Shown here: one piece after another, positions 8,539 through 16,518 of the stretch
How positions within the stretch are numbered: position 1 is the first letter of the stretch
How the letters are laid out: every line of letters starts with the position of its first letter
Assembly: GCF_042433055.1 (NCBI RefSeq)
Contig: NZ_JBHLWB010000008.1
Span: 71,797 to 135,796, forward strand
Reading direction: 5' to 3'
From: Gallibacterium trehalosifermentans
GTDB lineage: Bacteria; Pseudomonadota; Gammaproteobacteria; Enterobacterales; Pasteurellaceae
DNA length: 64,000 bases
The notes under the pieces: generated by a model
What the model was told of the DNA's origin: nothing
The model's input: only the letters and a program-made list of their open reading frames with translations
Databases searched by the model: none
Made by a program: the position numbers and the translations under genes

Positions 8539-8877
8539 ATGAGCAAGATGGAATTACAGTGGCAATTAGATACGCATGGGCAGTTGGCATGTGTTTCATT
8601 AATTGGTGTTTTAAATCGCCATACATTGTTGCCATTGTGGCAGCAACGTCAACAGTTTGTGTTACAACAACAAGTTCAACTTACTGATTGCCAAAAAATC
8701 GTTTGGGATCTCAAGCAAATCCGTCATATTGATTCTGCAGGGTTTGCTTTATTGACAGAGTTGTTAGCACTTAACCCAATGGAGCAGGTGCAATTAGCAA
8801 ATGTCCCTGAACAATGTTTGAATTTAGCTGAACTTTTTTCATTAAAAACGTGGTTAACAAAATATATAACGAAATAG
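8539..8877 (+). CDS. mlaB: STAS-domain regulatory subunit MlaB
   Basis: A 112-aa cytoplasmic protein with a STAS fold (IVWDLKQIRHIDSAGFALLTELL is the strand-helix region; the shorter motif HIDSAGFALL is diagnostic). MlaB binds MlaF and is needed for assembly and activity of the MlaFEDB complex. It begins one base after the mlaC stop. Sequence divergence is high for this subunit, and position in the operon supports the call. Confidence 0.88.
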   Translation: MSKMELQWQLDTHGQLACVSLIGVLNRHTLLPLWQQRQQFVLQQQVQLTDCQKIVWDLKQIRHIDSAGFALLTELLALNPMEQVQLANVPEQCLNLAELFSLKTWLTKYITK

Positions 8878-8885
8878 GATAAATA

Positions 8886-9140
8886 ATGGAAGCAAAAGAG
8901 ATTGAACAACTATTAAAACAAGAACTTGATTTAGACGAAGTCTATGTACGCGGTGAGAATGCCCATTTTGAAGTGATTGCGGTGAGTGATAAATTTGCTG
9001 AACTTTCACGGGTAAAACAACAACAAATGATTTATGCACCGTTGATGGAACATCTTGCGAGTAATGCGATTCATGCTTTAACGATAAAAACCTTTACGGT
9101 AGATAAATGGAAAAGAGAAAAACTCTTTTTTAACCTATAA
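8886..9140 (+). CDS. ibaG: BolA-family protein IbaG
   Basis: An 84-aa BolA-like protein with the expected HFEVIAVSDKFAELSRVKQQQ region in which a conserved serine and lysine flank the helix (shorter motif FAELSRVKQQQ). IbaG binds monothiol glutaredoxin/[2Fe-2S] partners in E. coli and is linked to acid response. As in E. coli it ends the mla operon. In E. coli murA follows; here the next gene is dnaE, after an 89-base gap. Confidence 0.92.
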   Translation: MEAKEIEQLLKQELDLDEVYVRGENAHFEVIAVSDKFAELSRVKQQQMIYAPLMEHLASNAIHALTIKTFTVDKWKREKLFFNL

Positions 9141-9229
9141 TCCCATTTTTCAAATACATATGATGCGTTAGCGCTTGTCGTGTTGGCGCATTATCTTGAT
9201 TCATCACCTTTTATTTATCAGGAAAAATT

Positions 9230-12200
9230 ATGTCATCGCCAAAATTTGTTCATCTTCGTGTTCATAGTGATTTTTCAATGATCAACGGATTAGCTAAAGT
9301 CAAAAATTTAGTTGATGAATGCGCAAAAGATCAGATGGTGGCGATGGCATTAACTGATTTTACAAACTTCTGTGGGTTAGTGCGTTTTTATGGTGCAGCT
9401 TTGGGGAAAGGCATCAAACCCATTGTCGGTGCCGATGTGTTAGTGGATACCCCCGAACTTCCAGATGAGCCGTTTGAATTAACGTTACTTGCAAAAAATA
9501 ATCAAGGTTATCAAAATATTACCTTACTTCTCTCTCGTGCATATCAACGAGGCTATAAAGAGAAACCGACCATCGAACGCCAATGGTTAGTAGAATATGC
9601 CGAAGGTATTATTATTCTTTCTGGTGGTAAAAATGGCGATATTGGTAAGTTTTTATTACGCGAAAATCAAATTGCGACGGAAGCCTGTTTAGATTTTTAC
9701 CGCCAATATTTTCCTGATCATTTCTATCTTGCGGTAAGTCGTACGGGACGTAGTGATGAGGCGCGTTATGTGGATCGCGCTGTAGCCTTGGCTGAACAGC
9801 ATCAACTACCGCTGGTGGCAACGAATGATGTCATGTTTCTTCATGAAGATGATTTTGAGGCGCATGAAATTCGGGTAGCGATTCACGATATTGTTACCTT
9901 AGACGATCCCAACCGTCCTAAAATTTATACACCGCAACAATATTTCCGCACTCAACAAGAAATGTGTGAGTTATTCTCTGACTTACCTGAAGCGTTAGAA
10001 AATACCGTATGTATTGCGCAACGTTGTAATGTAACGATTCGATTAGGTGAATATTTCTTACCGCAATTCCCAACGGGTGAACTAAGTACGGAAGATTTTT
10101 TAATTCAAAAATCACGTATCGGTTTAGAGCAGCGTTTAGCTGTATTGTTCCCTGATGAAGAGGTGCGTAAACAGCGCAGACCTGAATATGATGAACGCTT
10201 GGAAACAGAATTAAATGTAATAAACCAAATGGGGTTCCCTGGCTACTTCTTGATCGTGATGGAGTTTATTCAATGGTCAAAAGATAACAATATCCCAGTT
10301 GGACCAGGGCGAGGTTCTGGTGCGGGATCCTTGGTTGCCTATGCCTTACGCATTACCGATCTTGATCCGCTGGAATTTGATTTGCTTTTTGAGCGTTTCT
10401 TAAACCCAGAACGGGTATCTATGCCTGACTTTGACGTTGATTTCTGTATGGACGGGCGAGATCGTGTTATTGAACACGTTGCTGAAATGTATGGACGTGA
10501 AGCGGTGTCGCAAATTATTACTTTTGGTTCGATGGCGGCTAAAGCGGTTATTCGAGATGTGGGGCGAGTATTAGGTCATGCTTATGGTTTTGTCGATCGC
10601 ATTGCTAAATTAATTCCAGCTGATCCAGGAATGACGCTACAAAAAGCATTTGATTTAGAGCCTAAACTTGTTGAAGTTTATGATAGCGATGAAGAAGTCA
10701 AAGAATTAATTGATATGGCGCGCAAACTGGAGGGCGTTACCCGTAATGCAGGAAAACACGCAGGTGGTGTGGTAATTGCGCCAACTAAGATTACAGACTT
10801 CTCGGCAATTTATTGTGATTCAGAAGGGAAACACCCTGTTACCCACTTTGATAAAAATGATGTTGAATATGCAGGTTTAGTAAAATTTGACTTCTTAGGC
10901 TTACGCACCTTAACCATTATCCAATGGGCAGTGGATATGATTAATGAAAGAATGCGCCGAGAGGGAAAACCTGAAGTCGATATTCATCATATTCCACTTG
11001 ATGACGAAAAAGCGTTTAAATTACTGCTTGATGCACAAACCACTGCGGTGTTTCAGTTAGAATCTCGAGGCATGAAAGATCTCATTCGCCGCTTAAAACC
11101 TGACTGTTTTGAAGATATTATCGCTTTAGTGGCGTTATTCCGACCAGGTCCGCTACAATCAGGCATGGTGGATAACTTTATTCGCCGTAAGCATGGTGAA
11201 GAACAAATTTCCTATCCAGATGCTGAGTATCAACATGAATCACTTAAATCCATTTTAGAACCAACCTATGGGATTATCTTATATCAAGAACAGGTGATGC
11301 AGATTGCTCAAGTCTTAGCGGGCTATACGCTAGGGGGTGCAGATTTATTACGCCGTGCGATGGGGAAAAAGAAACCAGAAGAAATGGCAAAACAACGTTC
11401 GGTATTTAAAGAGGGAGCGATTAAAAACGGCGTTGATGGCGAGTTAGCAATGAAAATCTTTGACTTAGTAGAGAAATTTGCGGGCTATGGTTTCAATAAG
11501 TCGCATTCTGCTGCCTATGCGTTAGTGTCTTATCAAACGTTATGGTTAAAGGCGCATTATCCTGCGGAATTTATGGCAGCAGTAATGACGTCAGAAATGG
11601 ATAAAGTCGAAAAAATTGTCAATTTCTACGATGAAAGTTTACGCATTGGATTAAAAGTAGTTCCACCAGATATTAACCAAGGCAAATACCATTTCAGTGT
11701 GAATGAAAAAGGCGAAATTGTTTATGGTATTGGGGCGATCAAAAGTGTTGGTGAAGCAGCAATAGAAAGCATTATTGCGGCACGAGACAGTGGTGGGCGA
11801 TTTAGAGATGTGTTTGATCTTTGTGCGAGAATTGATTTGAAAAAGATCAACCGCCGAGCGTTAGAAAATCTCATCAAAGCGGGGGCGTTGGATAAACTTG
11901 GACCGCACCGTGCAGCACTTTCTCTTAATTTAGATGATGCGTTAAAAGCATCTGATCAGCATGCTAAAGATGAAGCGTTAGGGCAGGCAGATATGTTTGG
12001 GGTATTAACCAGCTCACCAAAAGACGTTGAGCAGGCGTATGCAAATACACCAAAATGGACACAAAAAATGATCTTGGAGGGGGAACAAGAAACCCTCGGA
12101 TTATATTTAAGCAGCCACCCAATTAGTCCTTATGTGAAAGAGCTTTCTCATTACAGTAATCGTTTAGCGGAAGTATCCGTTACTCGCCGCAATGAATCCG

Positions 12201-12703
12201 TAACGGTGAGTGGTTTAGTGGTAAATTTCCGCACGGTCCTCACCAAACGAGGCAATCGTTTAGGCATTATTACGCTAGATGATCGCTCTGCACGTCTGGA
12301 CATTACGCTTTTCTCTGATCCATTAACTGAGTTTGAGTCTAAAATTCATAAAGACCAGATTTTAATTGTCAGTGGTTCGGTGCTACCCGATGACTTTACG
12401 GGGGGTATCCGCATGATAGGGCGTGAAGTCAGTACCTTAGAAGAGATGCGGCAAAAATTTGTCAAAAGTTTAGCGATTGCCTTAAAAGAAGAGCAACTCA
12501 CTAGTCAATTTATCGACCGCTTCAAACAAATTATTACGCCATATGCACAAGGCACAACGCCAATTCATATCTATTATGACAGCCCAAAAGGTCGGGCAAT
12601 GTTAACGTTAGGGGTAGAATGGCATATTACCCCTCATGATGATTTAATTTCAGAACTTACCACCCTGATTGGTGAAGAACAAGTTGAATTGGAGTTTAGT
12701 TAG
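9230..12703 (+). CDS. dnaE: DNA polymerase III alpha subunit DnaE
   Basis: The replicative polymerase subunit, 1157 aa, close to the family's usual 1160. The N-terminal PHP domain begins FVHLRVHSDFSM. The polymerase active site shows PDFDVDF with Asp400 and Asp402 (equivalents of E. coli D401 and D403), preceded by the GRGSGAGSLVAY fingers motif. C-terminal tandem helix-hairpin-helix and OB-fold regions follow (about 830-1080). A CAGGAAAAATT ribosome site precedes ATG. It is separated from ibaG by 89 bases holding a weak ATGCGTTA/TTGGCGCAT hairpin, and a weak terminator follows. Confidence 0.98.
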   Translation: MSSPKFVHLRVHSDFSMINGLAKVKNLVDECAKDQMVAMALTDFTNFCGLVRFYGAALGKGIKPIVGADVLVDTPELPDEPFELTLLAKNNQGYQNITLLLSRAYQRGYKEKPTIERQWLVEYAEGIIILSGGKNGDIGKFLLRENQIATEACLDFYRQYFPDHFYLAVSRTGRSDEARYVDRAVALAEQHQLPLVATNDVMFLHEDDFEAHEIRVAIHDIVTLDDPNRPKIYTPQQYFRTQQEMCELFSDLPEALENTVCIAQRCNVTIRLGEYFLPQFPTGELSTEDFLIQKSRIGLEQRLAVLFPDEEVRKQRRPEYDERLETELNVINQMGFPGYFLIVMEFIQWSKDNNIPVGPGRGSGAGSLVAYALRITDLDPLEFDLLFERFLNPERVSMPDFDVDFCMDGRDRVIEHVAEMYGREAVSQIITFGSMAAKAVIRDVGRVLGHAYGFVDRIAKLIPADPGMTLQKAFDLEPKLVEVYDSDEEVKELIDMARKLEGVTRNAGKHAGGVVIAPTKITDFSAIYCDSEGKHPVTHFDKNDVEYAGLVKFDFLGLRTLTIIQWAVDMINERMRREGKPEVDIHHIPLDDEKAFKLLLDAQTTAVFQLESRGMKDLIRRLKPDCFEDIIALVALFRPGPLQSGMVDNFIRRKHGEEQISYPDAEYQHESLKSILEPTYGIILYQEQVMQIAQVLAGYTLGGADLLRRAMGKKKPEEMAKQRSVFKEGAIKNGVDGELAMKIFDLVEKFAGYGFNKSHSAAYALVSYQTLWLKAHYPAEFMAAVMTSEMDKVEKIVNFYDESLRIGLKVVPPDINQGKYHFSVNEKGEIVYGIGAIKSVGEAAIESIIAARDSGGRFRDVFDLCARIDLKKINRRALENLIKAGALDKLGPHRAALSLNLDDALKASDQHAKDEALGQADMFGVLTSSPKDVEQAYANTPKWTQKMILEGEQETLGLYLSSHPISPYVKELSHYSNRLAEVSVTRRNESVTVSGLVVNFRTVLTKRGNRLGIITLDDRSARLDITLFSDPLTEFESKIHKDQILIVSGSVLPDDFTGGIRMIGREVSTLEEMRQKFVKSLAIALKEEQLTSQFIDRFKQIITPYAQGTTPIHIYYDSPKGRAMLTLGVEWHITPHDDLISELTTLIGEEQVELEFS

Positions 12704-12715
12704 CTGACAAATTCG

Positions 12716-12737
12716 TGAGCGGAAATTAATCCGCTCA
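12716..12737. terminator. Weak hairpin between convergent dnaE and slam
   Basis: Eight-base-pair stem TGAGCGGA / TCCGCTCA with a 6-nt loop, 12 bases after the dnaE stop and 10 bases from the slam stop. The flanks are AT-rich but there is no long T run on either strand, so it may be an inefficient bidirectional terminator. Confidence 0.5.
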
Positions 12738-12747
12738 TGAATAAAAA

Positions 12748-14175
12748 TTAAAATATCTTTCCAACGGTAAGAAAAATCATATGATTTTTCCTAGAGTAAA
12801 AAACAGGAATATTGCTATCAATTTGTTGATAATGAAAATGTAATTTAGGTAGAAATCCTTGCCATACTAATTTCGGCGACCAAAGGGCATAATCTATTTG
12901 ATATTCTTGATCTTTCCTTTCATATTGCAACAGATAATGTGGTGCAGCGAAATGTCGTTGGGCATAACGCAAGGTAAGTTGATTACCTACGATATGATTG
13001 ACATATTGCCCACCAAGCATAATTTGCCATTTTTTCGATGAAGAGGCTTTTTCGTTGACGACATCTCGTTGCACATTTAACCCTGTAAATAGTGTTGTAG
13101 AGGGTAATATTTTCCATGACAAAATAGTAAGTGCATCAAATTGCTGCCCATTATAGCGCTTTGCTAGTAAGGTATCTTGATAGCGCTTATGCGTGTAAGT
13201 AAATTGATTTTGCAGAGCATAGTTGTCTGGAAAGCGTTGATAATGGGTGAGGCGCCCACCGATATAATCACTATAATGTGAATGGGCAAACCAGTTCTTT
13301 TCGATAAATGGGGTAATTTGCCAACCTGATAACGCGCGCTGATAGAGATAACTTAACCCTAAATGGAGCGTTTGTTCATTATAATCTTGATTATTCCAAT
13401 AATAGATGCCGTTATAGTGCAGTTCTGGTTGAATGAAATGGTGATCTTTTAATGGGATCAATCGTTGCACCCCAATTTGGTATTTTATTCCGTTAGCTTT
13501 TTGGGGAAGGCTATCCGCTGTTTTAATAAAACGCTTGCCATTCAGTTCAATGGTTTTTGCGGAAGATGCCTGATTGACATTATCGGTTTGGATATATTGA
13601 AAATTTACCTCTATTTGCCAGCGCTGTTGTTTTTGTAATGCGTCATAATATTGCTGTGCCAGCGTTTGCACTGTGCCAGAAAGGAAAGGTAACACGTGTT
13701 GCAGTTGTTTGCTTGCAGAGCGATATTGAAAATCTTCAAATAAGGTAATGGCAAAATCGAAACGAGGATAAATAATGTTAGGGTGTTGTTTGAGTAGCGC
13801 TCGATAATGATAAATTGCCGTAGCGTAATCCTGCTTTGCATAATAGACATTAGCTAAAGCATAATGTACCAGTCCTTGATCATAGGTTGGTAGTTGCTGA
13901 TATTGTAAGAGCAGATCAGGTAATTTATCCCATTGCTGCTGCATAATGGCTTGGTTGATCTGCCCTACTAACTGAGTTGATGGTATCGTTTGTGAATAGG
14001 CTAATTTTGCTTTTCTGGGGGCAGATAAAGGCCGCAACGGATTATTGTTACTTAAGATCACTGGCGTAAATTCAATAGATTGGTGTAATTCAGGATATGG
14101 CTTCTCCTCATTGATATTCTGAGCAATAGCAGAAAATGAAAAGAATAAGAGTGAGGTAATAAAAAGTCGCTTCAT
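12748..14175 (-). CDS. Surface lipoprotein assembly modulator (Slam-type outer-membrane translocator, DUF560)
   Basis: A 475-aa protein with a clear signal peptide (residues 1-18). An N-terminal TPR-like helical domain (about 50-175, including YALANVYYAKQDYATAIYHY) is followed by a C-terminal outer-membrane barrel (about 185-475) of alternating strands ending LTVGKIF. This two-part architecture matches Slam proteins, which move TbpB/fHbp/HpuA-type lipoproteins across the outer membrane. It lies 61 bases downstream of a lipoprotein gene with a TbpB-like barrel on the same strand, the usual Slam-substrate arrangement. An AGGAAG ribosome site precedes ATG. The substrate assignment is inference. 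Confidence 0.85.
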   Translation of the reverse strand: MKRLFITSLLFFSFSAIAQNINEEKPYPELHQSIEFTPVILSNNNPLRPLSAPRKAKLAYSQTIPSTQLVGQINQAIMQQQWDKLPDLLLQYQQLPTYDQGLVHYALANVYYAKQDYATAIYHYRALLKQHPNIIYPRFDFAITLFEDFQYRSASKQLQHVLPFLSGTVQTLAQQYYDALQKQQRWQIEVNFQYIQTDNVNQASSAKTIELNGKRFIKTADSLPQKANGIKYQIGVQRLIPLKDHHFIQPELHYNGIYYWNNQDYNEQTLHLGLSYLYQRALSGWQITPFIEKNWFAHSHYSDYIGGRLTHYQRFPDNYALQNQFTYTHKRYQDTLLAKRYNGQQFDALTILSWKILPSTTLFTGLNVQRDVVNEKASSSKKWQIMLGGQYVNHIVGNQLTLRYAQRHFAAPHYLLQYERKDQEYQIDYALWSPKLVWQGFLPKLHFHYQQIDSNIPVFYSRKNHMIFLTVGKIF

Positions 14176-14198
14176 TTGATCTTCCTAAGAAACAGAGA

Positions 14199-14227
14199 AA
14201 TGCCGCTGTATGATGTACAACGGCATT
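14199..14227. promoter_or_regulatory. Hairpin between the lipoprotein gene and slam
   Basis: Stem AATGCCG / CGGCATT extended by TGT/ACA across one C-A mismatch, with a 7-nt loop. It lies in the 61-base gap between two same-strand genes. On the transcribed strand it is followed by CTCTGTTTCTTAGG, so it has only a weak U-rich tail. It may be a partial terminator or mRNA-processing element that lowers Slam relative to its substrate. Confidence 0.45.
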
Positions 14228-14236
14228 GCGTGAACA

Positions 14237-15360
14237 TTATTGTTTTGTGCCAGCAACGGCAAAAACAACACCTCTTACTTGCCCCTCATATCGATGTTGT
14301 GTTCCGCCATTGGTTCTCACTGCATGAGGTAATTCTTTATCAAGATAAACTTCGCCAGCAATATTTTCAGCATTACTGCCAAATAAGCCGACGGTATATT
14401 TCCCCGCCACTTCATTATTGATAGAAGCCTGCGATGAGATGATGGATTCTGAAGAACGAGAAATGAGTTGCCCTGCAGTAATTTGCCCCTCATTGAGCTG
14501 AATATCTGGTAAATTGTTGGCTAATTGATAGATTCGACCTGAGCCAGTGCGGTTAGTAAAGTTAATACTATATTCAAATTTCCCCTTATTATCGGCATTA
14601 AAGGCTTCACCTGTATAAGTTGCATTGCCTTCAGTCGGAATTTGTTTTGTTGTTTCCCCTACAATCTCATTTACGCGGAAAGAACCGCCACGTGTAAATT
14701 TTTCGTCGCTAGTGGAAGCTGCAAGATAGTTGCGCGTGTAGATGGTGGAATAAGTTTGCTTATAAATATATTCATCGCCAGCTAAGATACCATCATCAGA
14801 AGTTTGATCTTCAGGATTGGTCGCACGTCTCACTAGGATTAAAGGGCGTTTATTGAAGCCCTCATTAAGGGTTGCATCAGAGTTTTTGGTAATGTAGATA
14901 GAGTGGTTGTTATCTTGTTTAGAGGTAGAAACCTTTAGTTCACCCTCAGTAGCCATGAGTTCATCAAGCTTTGCATTAATAATTGAGATAACTTCTTTTT
15001 GTTTCTCTAATGTGCTTTCAGTATCATCTAATTTTGTACGCAGATCCGTTACTTCGTTTTCCGCTTCAGTTTTAGCGGTTTCTATCTCATTTAATTGTTT
15101 GCGGAGATTATCTGCTTTGTTTTCTGCCTCAGTTTTAGCCGTTTCTATTTCACTTAATTGTTCACGGAGATCTGCGATTGCCTGTTTTGTCTTTTCGGCT
15201 TCTTCTGCTTTCTCTTTTTCTGCTTGTTCTAACTGTTTCTGCAGTTGTTGTAACTTAGCTTCTTGTGCTGCTTGCGAGCTTTTCGAGCTACCCCCCCCCC
15301 ACTACTGCAAGCAGCTAAACTAACACATAAACAAGCAAGCATAATTTTTGAGTATGACAT
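14237..15360 (-). CDS. Slam-dependent-type surface lipoprotein with coiled-coil stalk; out of frame (phase OFF) at a G10 tract
   Basis: ATG at 15360 has a GGAG site 6 bases upstream and encodes a lipoprotein signal peptide, MSYSKIMLACLCVSLAACSS, with lipobox LAAC and Cys18. Directly after it comes a run of ten G. As sequenced, the frame then gives a 43-codon product ending at TAG (15231-15229). If the tract were 8 or 11 G, translation would continue as GGGSSKSSQAA, then about 100 residues of charged coiled coil with 21-residue repeats. That would lead into a C-terminal beta-barrel domain (MATEGELK to VAGTKQ) with the GLFGSNAENIAGEVYLD sequence typical of TbpB/fHbp-like Slam substrates, about 373 aa in all. 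With 9 or 12 G a stop follows the glycines at once. The downstream frame is free of stops, so the gene looks switchable rather than decayed. It follows yfiF by 26 bases and precedes slam. Ligand unknown. Confidence 0.82.
14990..15178 (-). repeat. Three tandem 63-bp repeats encoding 21-residue coiled-coil units
   Basis: In the ON frame of the lipoprotein the units are IADLREQLSEIETAKTEAEN-K (15178-15116), ADNLRKQLNEIETAKTEAEN-E (15115-15053) and a diverged VTDLRTKLDDTESTLEKQ-KEV (15052-14990). The first two are nearly identical at DNA level. Each unit is three heptads, so gain or loss of a copy would keep both the reading frame and the coiled-coil register and change stalk length by about 3 nm (inference). 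Confidence 0.85.
15291..15300 (-). repeat. G10 homopolymer within the lipoprotein coding sequence (putative phase-variation tract)
   Basis: Ten consecutive C on the plus strand, that is G10 in the coding strand, two codons after the lipobox cysteine. It is one of only two G/C runs of nine or more that I saw in this AT-rich window. Its position determines whether the whole mature protein is made. Confidence 0.88.
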
Positions 15361-15386
15361 AATATTCTCCTAATTAAGATTGTTAA

Positions 15387-16376
15387 TTAAAAATACCATT
15401 TTGCTAATAAAACACCCGCTGTAACTGCAATATTTAAACCTGAGGCAAGTTGATTCGAGCGGGAAAGTGCAATATTGGTTGCGTTAGGATCAAGCTCTTT
15501 CCACATATTTTCTGATAACACTAAAACGACTTTATCGGCAAATGTAGCGTGATCTAATGGGGTAGCTTGTTTGGCTAGACTTGCCCGAACAATCTGATAA
15601 CCTGCTTGTTGTAGCTGATCAATCGCCAAGGTTGGGTGTTCGGTTTCAAATAAACGTAAAAACTCAATTCCGCCTTCAGCCACACGCATTGATGCAGGGC
15701 TTTGTACAAGATCAATATTGTCAGTAATGACATTTTGTACACCATAGAACGCTAACGTTTTGAGTACGCCACCAATATTTGCTGCATTACCGACACCATC
15801 TAATAACACGATACAATCTCGTTGGCGTGGAATGGTTAAATAACCGCTTAAACTGAGAGGAGGGCGTTTCTTCACTAATAAACAGATCCCACCGTGGTGC
15901 TCAGTCCCTGTTACACGTTGCATTTCATCATTTTTGACCACGTGATAAGCTTTTTTATTATTAGCGAGATAACTCATCATTTCGCCTGCTTTTTTGCTTA
16001 ATTCTTGTGTTACCCATAAACGCACAATATCTTGTGGACGATGTTCAAATAAGGTTAAGCAAGCTAATTCACCATAAACTTTCACTTCTTCAGCACGATT
16101 TTGACGGATTTTTTCAGGAGCGCGAGGGGAAAGTGGTCCTGTTTTTTTCTCTTTTACCGCATGTGCAGAAGATTTAATGCGAACATTGACTTCACCTTGT
16201 GTTTGATTAGCTTTGTGAGCAGTAAGTTGTTGTTGCCCACCCCAAATTGATGTTTTTTCAACAGGTTTTTCACGGCGAGGCTTGTCAGAAAAGCGAGGTT
16301 TTTGTGGTTTAGATTGGCGTTTATCTTGATTGTTGGTACGGAATTTATTTTCTTGGAAAGTTGGTTTTTTATTCAT
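15387..16376 (-). CDS. yfiF: TrmH/SpoU-family RNA methyltransferase YfiF
   Basis: A putative 2'-O-ribose RNA methyltransferase of the SPOUT superfamily. I chose ATG at 16376 (MNKKPTFQ), since 24 upstream residues of the longer frame look non-coding; no strong ribosome site is visible. About 329 aa. A basic, low-complexity N-terminal tail (about 1-90) precedes a substrate-binding domain (RAEEVKVYGELACL; TGTEHHGG) and the knotted catalytic domain (NIGGVLKTLAFYGVQNV; VLSENMWKELDP; SGLNIAVTAGVLLAKW). It closely resembles E. coli YfiF; its RNA target is not known to me. It lies 26 bases upstream of the phase-variable lipoprotein and could be co-transcribed with it. Confidence 0.87.
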   Translation of the reverse strand: MNKKPTFQENKFRTNNQDKRQSKPQKPRFSDKPRREKPVEKTSIWGGQQQLTAHKANQTQGEVNVRIKSSAHAVKEKKTGPLSPRAPEKIRQNRAEEVKVYGELACLTLFEHRPQDIVRLWVTQELSKKAGEMMSYLANNKKAYHVVKNDEMQRVTGTEHHGGICLLVKKRPPLSLSGYLTIPRQRDCIVLLDGVGNAANIGGVLKTLAFYGVQNVITDNIDLVQSPASMRVAEGGIEFLRLFETEHPTLAIDQLQQAGYQIVRASLAKQATPLDHATFADKVVLVLSENMWKELDPNATNIALSRSNQLASGLNIAVTAGVLLAKWYF

Positions 16377-16518
16377 TGGCTTGTATCTAGGTTGGTCGAT
16401 AGGAAAATTTCGCACATTATAACTGAAACAGTTGAGATATATTAACAATTAATTGTAAACTTAGGCATTTCATATAAAAGCGGTTCCGTTGGGGGAGCTG
16501 CATAACCATGATGAAGTT

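Noticed and set aside
14237..14956. Treating the 239-codon frame from ATG 14956 as a complete gene
   Set aside because: The ATG is an internal codon of a frame that runs open to 15289 and joins a signal peptide across the G tract; it lacks a ribosome site and export signal of its own.
14907..15323. Plus-strand 138-codon open frame opposite the lipoprotein coiled coil
   Set aside because: Its Ser/Phe-rich translation is the antisense of Glu/Lys/Leu-rich coiled-coil codons, it has no ribosome site, and it crosses the G-tract.
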